Source: Amoeboaphelidium occidentale (taxonomy: Eukaryota > Aphelidiomycota > Aphelidea). Taken from it: DNA of 47,260 nucleotides. The position numbers and the translations under genes are program-made. Numbering within the stretch: position 1 is the stretch's first letter; each line of letters starts with the position of its first letter. Below, piece after piece: positions 31,801 to 45,029 of this stretch. The stretch lies in assembly GCA_023515795.1 (NCBI GenBank), contig JALGPX010000092.1, positions 1-47,260 on the forward strand. Reading direction: 5' to 3'. The notes beneath the pieces are model-generated. The model was not told where the DNA came from, did no database searches, and worked only from the letters and a program-made list of their open reading frames with translations.

Positions 31801-33665
31801 AGTTGCAGGTGGCAACAAACTCAAAGAAAGATCTCGAGCAAGAGGTTGAGAAGTTGAAGACCAGACTTTCTGAGCAAATAGTCAATCAAATTGATCCTTC
31901 AGAATTTGCTCAACTGGCAGATGAGTGCAATCGCATCCACAAAGAGTATCTTGATTTGACAGGAAAGTATGACTCATTGAAATCTAAGTACGACACTGTT
32001 CTTGCCGAAAATGAAAGCTGGAAGAAGAGAAATGAGCTAGATACCATGAAGATTACAGATTTAACTAGAAAAGTCAGTGTTATGGTCTCCTCAGATTATC
32101 TTGATGAGCAAAGCGCACCATCAATGGTTCCTGGATTTGCTGGAACGATGCAACGTGCTAGAATGAACATCAGCAAGATGAAGAATATGGAACAGAAACT
32201 GACCACTGAAATGGCGCGTCGAGCTGCGTTAGAGACTGAACTCCAGACTGTAAAGACATCCAAAGTTCAATTAGAGCATGAAGTAGAGGAATTGAGAAAG
32301 CAGCTCCAGCAAACTTCTTTTGAACGACCTGGATCTCATCTATCACACTCGACTTCCGCAAGATCATCCACAGTTGATGGTCCATACAGCTTCAAGAAGT
32401 TAAGGCCTTTGCTTTTCCCAGATCATCCAGAGCAGCCTGTACTTCAAGGTTGGATCAGGATGAGAGTTTCGAAAGGTACTGCCAAAAAAGCGAAGTTTGA
32501 ATGGACAAAGAAGTTTGCAGTTGTAAGGAATAGTAAGATATACTTGTATGATAAGGAAAAAGAGAAAGATAATGCGGATATCAAACCATTATTGGATTTG
32601 AGGTATGATTGTATTCTGAGAAAATTCTTATTTTTAGATGCGATTTCTTCCTAGTCAGAGCAGTTAAACCAAAAGAACTTATTCATCTTACAGTTAAAGA
32701 AGTTTCTTGTGTTTTCACTATTCAAGCAGTATTGGGTGGCTTCTCTTCATTCGTTTCTTTGGTAAGCTTTACTTTCAACTCAATCTAAATCTTAGGATAA
32801 CATAAGCTCTGCAACAGGTGAAAAGGAAGCTGAGGCTTTGCAACAGAAATTGCAGGTTGTGATTAAATCAATCGAAAAGGAAGAAAAGTTTAAGGAGGCA
32901 TCAGAAAGAATGGGTCAAGTTTCTTCAGGCGACAACAAGAAGCGGATACAAGGAGAGCTAGATGAATGCAGCAGAAGAATCAAAGTTTTGAGACAAGAGA
33001 AGGCAGAATTGGAAAAGGCTTTGGAGGTCATGGACGTTGAATTTTTTGCATCTGAATCTCCAGCTGCATCTCTTGATGACCTTTCCATCAACGATATTTC
33101 AGCTAAATCTCAGGATATATCTTCTGAAATTGAAAAGAAAGAGGCACTTCTTAAAGGGGTTGAGAATATGCTTTCTGTTACAAAGAATCAAGATGCCCGC
33201 AGCACACTGGCTGCTCAACACGAAGTTGTTGCTAAAGACCTTCACACCTTAAAAGAAAGTTTGGGTAGTCTCGATAATCTGGCTGCTTCAAGTACATCTG
33301 TCACAGCTAAGGCAAAGAACAAGAATTCTGTTACTTACGAACACGGAGGACACGTTTTCCGTCCTAGAGAACACCTTTCTTCTGTTACATGTTTCCAATG
33401 TCATGACGCTCTATATGGAAAACAATCTCTCGAATGCGTACATTGTCATCTTATTTGTCACAAGTTTTGCTATTCTTTGGTTACACTAAACTGTGATGAG
33501 CATATTCAAATTAAGCGGGCCACCAAGTACTACTTCATGGCAGTGGATGAGATGGATAGGAATCGTTGGGTTGCTGGTTTAGATTTGGTTAGAGCCAATT
33601 TGAAAGATGAAAGTAAATTGAGTCAGTCAGCGGGAGATATCGACAGTCTATTGCGGGACGCTTAG
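28866..33665 (+). CDS. ROCK: ROCK/MRCK-family AGC kinase with split PH, two HR1-like repeats and C1
   Basis: Actomyosin-regulating Ser/Thr kinase. Six exons (28866-29040, 29079-29170, 29208-29291, 29334-32602, 32638-32761, 32796-33665; introns 34-42 nt), 1537 residues. An N-terminal helical bundle (1-60) leads to the kinase: Lys105, HRDVKPGN (Asp203), DFG (Asp221), VGTPDYISPEVL, CDFWSAG. AGC-tail and hydrophobic FSRNASL follow, then about 800 residues of coiled coil. The C-terminus starts a PH domain (LQGWIRMRVSKG..., about 1150-1240). Two HR1/REM-like helical hairpins follow (about 1273-1322 and 1359-1408), then a C1 zinc finger (1434-1481; HGGHVFRPREHL...CVHCHLICHKFC). The last PH helix (DEMDRNRWVAGLDLV) closes it. 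A C1 inside a PH is the ROCK layout; no CNH or CRIB domain is present. No other start fits better. Confidence 0.9.
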
Positions 33666-33692
33666 ACAAACAAAATAGATCTCGATTTATCT

Positions 33693-34622
33693 TTAAGACT
33701 TCTGACGAGACTTCGCTGTGTCCTTGTTAGAAGATGGACTTATGAAGTTTTTCCCAGTCCTATCAATGGTAGTTGATTTAATCGCGCAATGTTTCAACTT
33801 CATCCTCTTGATATGTGCCATTATTTCATCTAATTTTCTTTCATTAGGATTTGCTACATGATCATTCTTGTGTGAAGATGTCTTAAAGCTAACAGATCTT
33901 CTTTCTGTCTTCGCGCTTGATACTTTGACTGTATCATTAACACGATCTTGGGTTAAATGTTCATTCATTTCCGCATCAACATACGGCTCGTGTATATGAT
34001 GGTGATAATGATGATGAATATATACCCTTGGCCGTGTATCGTTATTTTGCTTATCATGGCCTACATGCGATGGAGAATGAGAACTTGCTTCGCTTGATGT
34101 TTTGAACAACTCGCTTTTGCGACCAGGACTTTGTCGCCTAACGGGAGAAGCATTCCTCTTCCCGTTTGTCGAACTCCCCTGGTTGATTTCATATTCTGTA
34201 ACGTCTGAATAATATCCTGAATGTTCCATGTGGGGAACATCAAACCACGTCTCAGTACCAAATGTTGTACTTCGCCCATTCGTCGAATGATGTACTTGTT
34301 TCAACCCGACCGTGTAAGCTTCTGGTTTGCATCTAGGTGAAGATGAATAGCTGCGAGCCTCTGAGTTTCCGTGATGGTAATCATTATCATTATACGGGCT
34401 GTTCGAATCACATTGACAGTGACAGTGCCTTCCTCTTGACGTTGGACTTTTCTTCGTGGGACTTGATTTGGCTGGTGATGGTAACACTCTTGATACAGTT
34501 GTGGGTGTTTTTGAGCCTGCGTAAAACGGTGGTGGCGCTTGAGTCTGCTTGTGACGGAGAGGCATCACTGATATAAATAGACGATTGTCGCTACAACTTT
34601 CACTATCCATCATAAGACACAT
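33693..34622 (-). CDS. His/Ser-rich, probably disordered protein of unknown function
   Basis: Intronless ORF of 309 residues. It is rich in Ser, Pro, Lys and His with many SP/TP sites (SPAKSSPTKKSPTSRGR; SPVRRQSPGRKSE), which suggests phosphorylation by proline-directed kinases, and a His cluster YIHHHYHHHIHEP. A short conserved-looking basic helix lies near the C-terminus (LDEIMAHIKRMKLKH). No family is recognised. The start could also be Met4 or Met5. It is convergent with ROCK (27 bp between stops) and lies upstream of the cyclin gene on the same strand. Confidence 0.55.
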   Translation of the reverse strand: MCLMMDSESCSDNRLFISVMPLRHKQTQAPPPFYAGSKTPTTVSRVLPSPAKSSPTKKSPTSRGRHCHCQCDSNSPYNDNDYHHGNSEARSYSSSPRCKPEAYTVGLKQVHHSTNGRSTTFGTETWFDVPHMEHSGYYSDVTEYEINQGSSTNGKRNASPVRRQSPGRKSELFKTSSEASSHSPSHVGHDKQNNDTRPRVYIHHHYHHHIHEPYVDAEMNEHLTQDRVNDTVKVSSAKTERRSVSFKTSSHKNDHVANPNERKLDEIMAHIKRMKLKHCAIKSTTIDRTGKNFISPSSNKDTAKSRQKS

Positions 34623-34676
34623 TCAATTCACAAATTAAACAATATGTTTATTCTGAAAGATAAAATAGATCTTACT

Positions 34677-37349
34677 TTATGCTTCGGTTGCTGCGTCTTG
34701 CCGGACAGAGTCGAAGGCTCCCAAACTTTGAATTGAATCTTCATCTTCAACCCTGACTTCAACATCACAAAGCCCACAGTTATTTAAATAACTACACATA
34801 TCATTATAAAATGGCTGTTTAAGCTCATCCTCTGGGTAAAAAAAATTCTTGTACTGCGGCTCCGGAAAGAAGTTTTTCTTCAGCAACAACTCGTTCATGT
34901 AACCCAATGTTATCAAAATGTCCACCCGTCGATACTTCGTTACTTTGAACAAAAGCTCATCCCTTGATTTCTCAGAAAGCTCTTTCGAAAACATGTTATC
35001 CATGACAGAACAAAACGCAGCAGCGCATGCCATCGACATTGAGTCCTCTAAAGAGCAAGTATAATAAATATATCGGTCGATCAAGTTCATACAGTCCAGG
35101 AATATCGGCAGCTCGCATTGAAATTTTGTTAGAGCGGGATGATGCAATTTTGGTCTTCGGCTCATTGACTTCACATCCTCTTTTACAACAGATCGGAACA
35201 GCCGACTTTCTTCTGCAGCAATAATCAGATACAAAGACATCCAGTCGAAATAAGTAGTTGGAGCCAGTTTCCATTCCAAAACTTCCATCATCTTCAGTTC
35301 GATCGCTCGATACTGTTGAGGTTTAAGTTGAGATTCGCAACACATGAGAATCATCTTTGGAACTGTGGGTGGAACCACTTCCTCCTTCTTGCCAGCAATA
35401 AAAAGACTGACAGTGGCAAGTACTTGGTAAAACTCTGGAGGAACATCCTGCGTTTTTGAAAAAAATCGATCCAAGTAATTCAATGCAGAGTAAAATGTTG
35501 ATCGATGAAACTCATCCTCGTAACAAAGCTAAACGTAAGCTAAAACTATAAAATAACGTACTTCCATCATCCATTGAATCAATACTTGTCTATGCAGTCC
35601 GCTATACTCATGATGCTCAAACATTTTCGGATCCGGAAGATATTCAGATTCTGAACGAAGCCATTGATCTCGAAGCAAATGACTACAGAATCCATTACTG
35701 CCAGGATTATCGTCAATCTTCTTTGACAAAACTTGAGAAATTGTGCTATCTTCTTTCTTGTTTCCAGATCTTGAGACATTTTCCACTTTTGAAGGAATGT
35801 TTTCTTTCTTTTCAGAAGGAGAACCAGAGCTTTCGACGTCGGTAGAAACACTTTCCTTTTCAATCATAAGTGGAGCCTGAAAGGTGCACTCCTTTTCATT
35901 TGTTTTTGCTTGATCTCTTGTCTTGATTCTGAAGCAAAGCGTAACTTTCTTCGGCAGACTAGGAGAGAATCCGCATTCTTTACCTTCAATTTCATAAAAG
36001 TACTGATCGAAATGAGCGTCACCCCCATGTTCTTGATCATACTGAAAGTCGGCCGCAAAAGGATCCTCAAACGACGGTACAGAGTTTCCAGAGGCACCAC
36101 TTGCCTTTCCTTGAGAGTTCACTTTTCCATGACTGTTCAAATTCATCAAAGCAGGACTAGACTTCATAACAGGAATACCAAACCCAGGTGTGTTAAACGC
36201 AAAAGGTGAATTCTTATGTGCAAAATTCTCAAAGAAGGAATTTTCATAAGTCTCATTACATCTTAGTTGTGCATTGACGGGCGAAGTGAATGGCAAACAG
36301 TTGCTAAATCCATGGCCCTTCAAAGCTTTTGGTTTTACAATCTTCAAAGCCCCTTGATATTCTTGAGCTGGAGGAGGAATAAAGGCTGATTCTTTTGTTT
36401 CTTCATCCGCTTCTTCATTTTGAAACAAGCCTTTGAAGAAGTCAAGCTGGAGAGGAACCAAAGGATTGTCACCATTAAGGTTGACGAATGAGTTGTTAGG
36501 CGAGCAAGTGGTATTTGACAGGAACTCTTTAGAAACTTCAGCTTGAGAATGTGAACGACTTTCAGTTTCAGTAACAGTGTGCCCAGGTTCAACAGCTTTC
36601 GATGTAATAGCCACAACTTCCTTGCAATAATTGGTTCCTTTATCTTTTTTAGCTTCCAGGAGAACTGAAGGATTTGGTTTCAGTGGCGATTCTGAACTCG
36701 AAAAGCGACTCGTTGACGTTTGATCTGGAGCGTCTGTCCTTGCAACAGTCTTCCTTGCGCTTCTTCTTGATGTTCGTTTACTTGCCGATGTTTTAACAAT
36801 AGAAGGTTGAGCATCTTGCATTTCTATAGAGAAACTTCGTATAAGCAACTTCTTAACAGAACTGGTCAAATCGATCTCATCATTGTTCGTGCAGATTCGC
36901 TTATGTGCCCCAGGAGTATTCTGCAGTCTTAGAGGAGCATCTTCAGGAGGAGATTCATCGGAAGATAGAGGAGCTTTTCTCTTTTTTCCAGACAGCAGCA
37001 GATATGGTGAATTTATCACTCCGGCATCAACTTTCACAACAGTCTACACCGCGTTAGTATCGGTAACAAACGGAAAGCAATCAGCCCAAGCTGTTACAGC
37101 AATCGGAACCAGCTGGGCAGGCTTCAGCAATGATGAACTTACTTTTCTAGGAACAGAGTTGGCAGCTGTTTGCTCATGGCTTGCATTATTGTTGACGACT
37201 TGCTTTGAACTCTTCAGCGCAACAGACTTTATCTCAGCAGCGTCCGGATCCGTAGATCTGTTGGTCCTGAAGTATTAAAGACACACTCTGAGAGTTGAAA
37301 CTTACTTTTGGTCTGTAGGATCTGTTTCAGTTGATTGTTCAGTGACCAT
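34677..37349 (-). CDS. Cyclin (A/E-like) with a long regulatory N-terminus
   Basis: Activates a cyclin-dependent kinase. Exons 37306-37349, 37143-37266, 35562-37043 and 34677-35528; introns are 39, 99 and 33 nt. The middle intron has a perfect TACTAAC branch site and may instead start at 37097 (54 nt), because the frame stays open there; the product is 833 or 848 residues. The cyclin box spans about 520-780: HRQVLIQWMMEL|CYEDEFHRSTFYSALNYLDRF, then LATVSLFIAGKKEEV and a second fold with FDWMSLYL. The 'HR.TFY.A..YLDRF' block is most like cyclin E/A. The 500-residue N-terminus is Ser/Pro-rich with many SP/TP sites and no clear destruction box. Subtype is uncertain. Confidence 0.82.
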
Positions 37350-37670
37350 TTTCCAAAATATAATAAAGATAAAAGATTTACTTAACAGAGACCCCAAATA
37401 GTTTCTTCTTGAAGGCAGTTGGATAATTATAAATAGTGCGGATTAATAGCCGTTTATAGCTCAGGTTTGTGCGGCTGCTGTTGGCTTTCTGTTGGGTGTT
37501 TAATCCGCAGTTGAAAATGTTTTGCAATCACGGCGCTTGTCAAACACAACGTTATTCGTCAGAATTTCGTATAAGCAAAGAGATCATTAGTTAATTTAGT
37601 TTAAATCTCTTCTAATCTTTTACTTCTTAATTTATATCGAACACCATAAACTTAAAAGGGATTTTATTCA
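37350..37670. other. Intergenic: cyclin promoter and end of endopolyphosphatase gene
   Basis: No gene is seen. A 10-bp perfect inverted repeat, TGCGGATTAA at 37437-37446 and TTAATCCGCA at 37500-37509, encloses a smaller one, AGCCG at 37448-37452 and CGGCT at 37472-37476. The whole is 73 nt. An A/T-rich patch (ATAATTATAAATAG) lies just before it. The role is unknown. Confidence 0.45.
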
Positions 37671-39288
37671 TCAGAAAGCTTGCGCGTGTTGCACTCCTTC
37701 AGGTTCAACCCGGAATCTTTTAAAACACTGCACAGATTGATAATCAGGTAAATCTGTACAGATTAATTGAGCAACTCTCTGATAGAATTCATCCTTGAGT
37801 ATTTCTGGCTTCTTTTGTTTGTAGAATTTATCGAGCAATTTTGTAAAATGTCTTCTCATCACGAAAGCATTCTTGAGCATGGATATGAAGAGCTCATCAT
37901 CCTCTTCTTGTTCTCGTAACCAACGCTGAATAAAACCAGTGACACTTTCCACTGAAAGATCCTTCATATTGTAATCCTTGCTGGTACTGTACTGAACTTT
38001 CATATCAACGAAGCCTCTTTCATTCAGATCATGTAAATCATCAAAGAACTGAGTATATCCTAACAATTTCACACTGTCAGAACCTTCTTCATAATCAAAC
38101 ACACGAAAACTTGGGTTCATTTCGGGAACCATGGATGAAGCAGAAATCATGGGAATAAGAGCATTGCCAGCAGTGTTGTAAATCGGCACAGTATAATCAA
38201 CATTTGAATGGCCAGCAACAAAAGAAAGGATCATATCCTTGTGCTCTTGAATCAATTCCAACAATTGATCTCTACATGATCTCTTGTAGAACCTTGATGC
38301 AGGAGAAATGTGACCAGATAGAATGACTTGCTGAGATATTCCGTATAATTTAGTGTAAGACTTGAGCTCACTCAAATACTCCTTCAACCATTGCAATTGC
38401 GCACTGCCAGGAGAATCAGCCTTTTTGCAGGAAATCACACCAGGATTCTTCTTGTAGAATAATAAAGTGTTTAGAGAAATAACTGATAACTTCTCGCTGA
38501 TTCTTGCCGCAAAGTAACCGCCACTTGTAAATGTTTCCATTGGGCTCTTCGTCAATTGCTTGAAATTCCCTGCACCTGTTCTAAAAGAGTTTCCTGGGAA
38601 CGAAGTAAACTGATACTTCAGAAATAAAGGTTCCCAAACAGAAGCCAAAACTTTTAATGTTTCTTTTGTGGAATCCTCCTGCAGGTTGAACATGTTCGAA
38701 GGCAGAACGTCGTTGTTTCCGATATTTGGAATAATTGGAACATTGAAGGAATCAGAAAGTAAGCCAAACACATATTCATGCTCAACACGAATTTCATCCA
38801 GAGATTTGAAGTATCGTTCATCAGTGTCGTGTCTTGCAGTGTCACCAGTCCTACGTGAAGTTAGAACGCTGTAAGAAGATTTGAAGAACTTACCACACAA
38901 TAAACTCAGCTCCTTTCGAATGATATTTTGCGCTTTCAATTAATTGCTTAACTAAAAGCTGAGGAGAATCGCAATCGTGCCTTCCAAAGTTCTTTTTCGA
39001 TTTGGTCATTGACAAGACAGTCTGATCAGCGGTTTCATTTGTAAAATCAGCCTTCTGGTGGCAAAACTTCGCAGCTGGGGATGATGCATCGTAATAAATA
39101 TCATAATGGACATCTGTAATGTGAAGGAACTGTTTGTGAGCAGCAGCAATTGAGCTATTCGTCGCATACAATTTGTCCACAGGAAATACGATGCCACTTT
39201 CCTCTGAAGCAAACATGACGTAACCGGTGGCGACCAGCACACATAAACCAAAAGGTATCCACAAGTTTGGTCTCGAATTGACGAACAT
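37671..39288 (-). CDS. PPN1: Vacuolar endopolyphosphatase (Ppn1 family)
   Basis: Cleaves long polyphosphate chains in the vacuole lumen; calcineurin-like metallophosphoesterase fold. Exon 1 is 38894-39288, a 43-nt intron is 38851-38893 and exon 2 is 37671-38850; 524 residues. The splice restores FIVWTGDTARHDTDERY. It is a type II membrane protein: one signal anchor at residues 9-27 (LWIPFGLCVLVATGYVMFA). Metal-site motifs: HITDVHYD (Asp59, His61), WTGDTARHD (Asp135), GNNDVLPSNMF, LSGHISP and AGHSNVDY. 'CDSP' before VKQLI and SINTLLF match Ppn1 and the related acid sphingomyelinase family; the NNDV.P.NMF and TARHD blocks favour Ppn1. Confidence 0.88.
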
Positions 39289-39502
39289 TTCTGAGTCAAA
39301 ACTTGGTTACTGTGAAAATGGCAACACGTGCGTGAAAGACCAATCAAAAGCGTTTCAGTTTTGCTCCTTGATGTAGTCGAGGTTTCCGTCTACGTCATTA
39401 TCACAAGAAGACAGAGCAATGACCAGTGATACCAAGTTGTGCAATTTAAAAGCTTTATTATCAACTCACGCTGCTCGGCCGTCGCTGCTCAACTCTGGAA
39501 AA

Positions 39503-40905
39503 TCATATCCTCAAGATAAAAGGTTCTCCGTTTTGTGTCTTCTTTCTTTTTAACCAGGAACGCATGTCTCTAGAAGAAACCAAAGTACCATTGAATCTTA
39601 AATCTAATTCTTGAAGTACTGTATTCTTTGGCAAATCTGAAACAATCTTCACTACGCCACGAGGTCCAAAGCGATTATAACCCAAGTTAAGATAAAGAAG
39701 TTTTTGATTAGTTTCTAGGGCACCGGCCAATGCCACCAAACCTCCTGATCTAATTTTATTCGTGTCTAAATCAAACGCTGGAATGGAACGCTAAGTTTTA
39801 AGGCTTTAGCTACTGCTGCTGCACCTTTGTTTTTCACATAATTATCTCCTAAATCGAGCGATACAAGTGCAGTATTAAATCCTAAGACTTGTGCAAACGC
39901 TTGAGCGCCAGCATCATCAATCTGAAGGTTCCTCATAGATATTTTTTGAAGTTTCTTATTATGTTTCAACGCTTCTGCCATATCTTTTACGCCTTCTTTA
40001 CCAAAAGAGCTGCTCCCTCAGTTCAGTTCCAGCAGTGCCTTGTTAGTCTTCAAAGCTGTGGCCAGAGCTTTAGCACCCTACGGGCCGATATCATTGCCTT
40101 GCAAATTGAGCACTTGCAGCGCCGTATTATTTTTTAGGATATCAGCCATTGAGATTGCCAGGTTGTCGCCGATATTGCCATTTTGCAAGTCCAACGAGTG
40201 AATGCATTCATTTTGAGAAACCGCCTGAAACAGCATTTTCAAATCAGACTTTGAATATGTAACTGTAATATTTGCAGAAAAACGAACTTTTTGGGTTATT
40301 TGGAATAATTCCTTGTCCAAGAAGAGCCTCCCTTCGTCTTCAGAGTTTTGCAATCGGAACGTAACTCTGATTGTCTGAGGTTCTTCGAGCGTTTCAACCC
40401 ATTTTCTTACCTCCCACAGACACTTGTGAGCAACCTCAACTTGATCTTCTTTAAAGATGGACCACTCGGCATTCTTTTGATAATCAGCAGACCATTGTTG
40501 TTTGATGAGATTGCTGGCGATTTCCTTGCCGCATGCTTTGACCACATTCCTGAAATCTTTATGACGCGACTTCACCATGGAGTTTGAGTCACGGCCAGCA
40601 AGACGAAATTCTGCTGCATCCTCAGTAGATAACTTTGGAAGAATGTTATTTATCAAAACATCAACTGGAATATCACTCAGCGTCGATGGAGTTTCTGCAT
40701 TACTACTGTCAGCATTTGAACCAAAACGCCTGAAGAAGCCTAGCAATTCGGGCTGTCTTTTGTATATGTTGTTATGCGTTTGTTTCTTCTAAGATTCTTT
40801 TCCTGTCTTTTCTGTGACAGTGGAGAACTGATTATCAACTGGAGTAGCAAAGGCCAATGTCACCAAAAGCAGCAACCAAAAAGAGCATAAAAGAATTGAT
40901 TTCAT
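39503..40905 (-). pseudogene. Decayed secreted F-box-like/leucine-rich-repeat gene
   Basis: The coding sequence can be followed in one frame from ATG 40905, beginning with a signal peptide (MKSILLCSFWLLLLVTLAFA). It is broken by three in-frame stops: TAG at 40789-40791, TAG at 40078-40080 and TGA at 40018-40020. A frameshift near 39770-39785 follows, after which LRR sequence continues in another frame to a stop at 39503. Content: an F-box-like segment (LSDIPVDVLINNILPKLSTEDAAEFRLAG), then RNase-inhibitor-type LRRs (LDLQNGNIGD, LNLQGNDIGP, LDLGDNYVKNKG, LNLGYNRFGPRG). Other genes here use all three stops normally, so recoding is unlikely. An F-box after a signal peptide is odd and may reflect a fused or mis-evolved family. 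Confidence 0.8.
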
Positions 40906-41238
40906 TTTCCCGATAAAAAGATTTAACACTATGATATTCCTTTTACAGGCGAGTGAACTACATGCGAAACTGTTTGATTCGATAGAGGGCTTTCGATTCA
41001 GTTACATTGCAACAGGTCGTTTCATTCAACATGCTACATTGAAACCTGAAGATGCAGAATGGTAACAATATTGTACCTGCAAGATTCTAAAGGAATATCG
41101 CGCGTACAAAGAGCTTGGATCATCCTGTTTCAGTTAGAGTCACTTTAGTCTCCACTCACTAACTTAGTTAAACTTCAGTTAGATCGCCAAGTTCTCAGGA
41201 ACAATAACTGATATAAAATTTATTGCTTCCTGATATGA
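40906..41238. other. Intergenic, possible 44-codon ORF
   Basis: Upstream region of the pseudogene and the 3' side of the HECT ligase gene. A plus-strand ORF at 40931-41065 (MIFLLQASELHAKLFDSIEGF...) is preceded at 40941-40950 by an acceptor-like TTTTACAG, so it might be a 3' exon. No matching donor or first exon was found. Nothing else is seen. Confidence 0.3.
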
Positions 41239-43750
<2,512 letters not shown>

Positions 43751-43759
43751 ACGGAGAAG

Positions 43760-45010
43760 ATGCACTGGAAGAATTCCACTCACGCGATCCGATTAACGTC
43801 TTTACAAATACATCAGACTTCCTTGTCGTCATCATTTGCACGGATGAGTTATCCTTTAAAAGGCATAAGTGGTTGCGCTGGAAAGTTTCAGTTGCGCTAC
43901 TTATCGAATGATGACGGAAATGTCAGGAAAGCATCCACAGAGGATAAAACCTTCATTGATAAATACGTCCCACTGGCATTGCAGCCTTACGCATACTTGG
44001 CTAGGATTGATAAACCGATAGGGACATGGTTGTTATATTATCCTGGGGTTTGGAGTATATTAATGGCCATGTATCATAACTACGGCGTATCTCCGGATAT
44101 CATGTCAGATTCTTTAAAGAACTTGGCGCTTTTTGGGTTTGGAAGTTTAATTATGCGCTCTGCTGGTTGCACAATTAATGATATCTGGGACAAGAATATT
44201 GACAGAAATGTAGAAAGAACAAAACTGCGACCAATAGCTGCGGGCAAAATAACGAGACTTCAAGGCGTTGCTTTTCTTGGACTTCAACTTGCTGCAGGGC
44301 TCGGGATATTGACGCAGTTGAATTTGTACTCCGTGATGTTAGGCAGTCTCAGTGTTATTGGTGTTATTGGATATCCACTCGCTAAAAGATTTGTCTCATA
44401 TCCTCAATTAGTTCTTGGCGGAGTATTTAATTGGGGAGCACTGCTGGGATATGTTGCAACTTCTGCGCCTTGTTATCGCGAATCTGTTTTTATTTTTGAT
44501 GCTTTAGCAATGCTTACGGATTATCACAGCTGGTCAGAAGTGCTGACAAATATTCCACACGCAGTAATACCACTTTACTTTGGTGGCATTATGGCGACTT
44601 TTGTTTATGACACTATCTATGCATTCCAAGACTTGAAGGATGATCGAAAGGTCGGTATAAATAGTAGTGCATTAACTCTCTTGAAATCCGTGCAACGCAA
44701 TAAGAATCTAGAAAGGACATCTTTGGATATAAGCGATTTAGACCAGTTCAAATTGAGGAGGATTTTGAAAATGTGTAATGTGAGCTCTTTATTATTGTTC
44801 GCTCTAACTGGTTGCTTGAATGATCAGTCGTTTGGATTCTATTCTGCGATTGCACTTTCATCTTATGGTGTTTCAAAGACTATCAATGGAACAAACTTGA
44901 ATTCTGCTTTACAATGCGGTAAAGCTTTCAAGAGAACTGGTCACATTTATGGCGCAGGAGTCTCTGCTGGCATTCTGCTAGACATATTTACTCTTATGGC
45001 ATTGAATTAG
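43760..45010 (+). CDS. COQ2: 4-hydroxybenzoate polyprenyltransferase (ubiquinone synthesis)
   Basis: Inner-mitochondrial-membrane UbiA-family enzyme that joins the polyprenyl tail made by COQ1 to 4-hydroxybenzoate. The intronless ORF has 416 residues. The first Asp-rich motif is NDIWDKNID (140-148) followed by RTKLRPIAAG; the second is YDTIYAFQDLKDDRKVG (283-299). About eight or nine membrane helices are visible. The N-terminal ~60 residues are Ser/Arg/His-rich, fitting a mitochondrial presequence; Met29 is an alternative start. Between helices an extra ~25 residues (PCYRESVFIFDALAM...) are inserted before IPLYFGG; no intron explains them. It ends 19 bp from the convergent GPI-protein gene. 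Confidence 0.94.
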   Translation: MHWKNSTHAIRLTSLQIHQTSLSSSFARMSYPLKGISGCAGKFQLRYLSNDDGNVRKASTEDKTFIDKYVPLALQPYAYLARIDKPIGTWLLYYPGVWSILMAMYHNYGVSPDIMSDSLKNLALFGFGSLIMRSAGCTINDIWDKNIDRNVERTKLRPIAAGKITRLQGVAFLGLQLAAGLGILTQLNLYSVMLGSLSVIGVIGYPLAKRFVSYPQLVLGGVFNWGALLGYVATSAPCYRESVFIFDALAMLTDYHSWSEVLTNIPHAVIPLYFGGIMATFVYDTIYAFQDLKDDRKVGINSSALTLLKSVQRNKNLERTSLDISDLDQFKLRRILKMCNVSSLLLFALTGCLNDQSFGFYSAIALSSYGVSKTINGTNLNSALQCGKAFKRTGHIYGAGVSAGILLDIFTLMALN

Positions 45011-45029
45011 AATTTTATTTTCTGGCTAT

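Noticed and set aside
36883..37278. 131-codon plus-strand frame over the cyclin 5' exons
   Set aside because: No domain or start context; the minus strand gives a spliced cyclin N-terminus with good donor and branch sites.
37437..37509. tRNA-sized 73-nt element with TAGCTCAGG and matching ends
   Set aside because: There is no B box and no cloverleaf, and the 10-bp closing stem is too long for an acceptor stem.
39503..40905. Stop-codon readthrough or an altered genetic code in the LRR gene
   Set aside because: Neighbouring genes end normally at TAA, TAG and TGA, and a frameshift is also present; decay explains it better.
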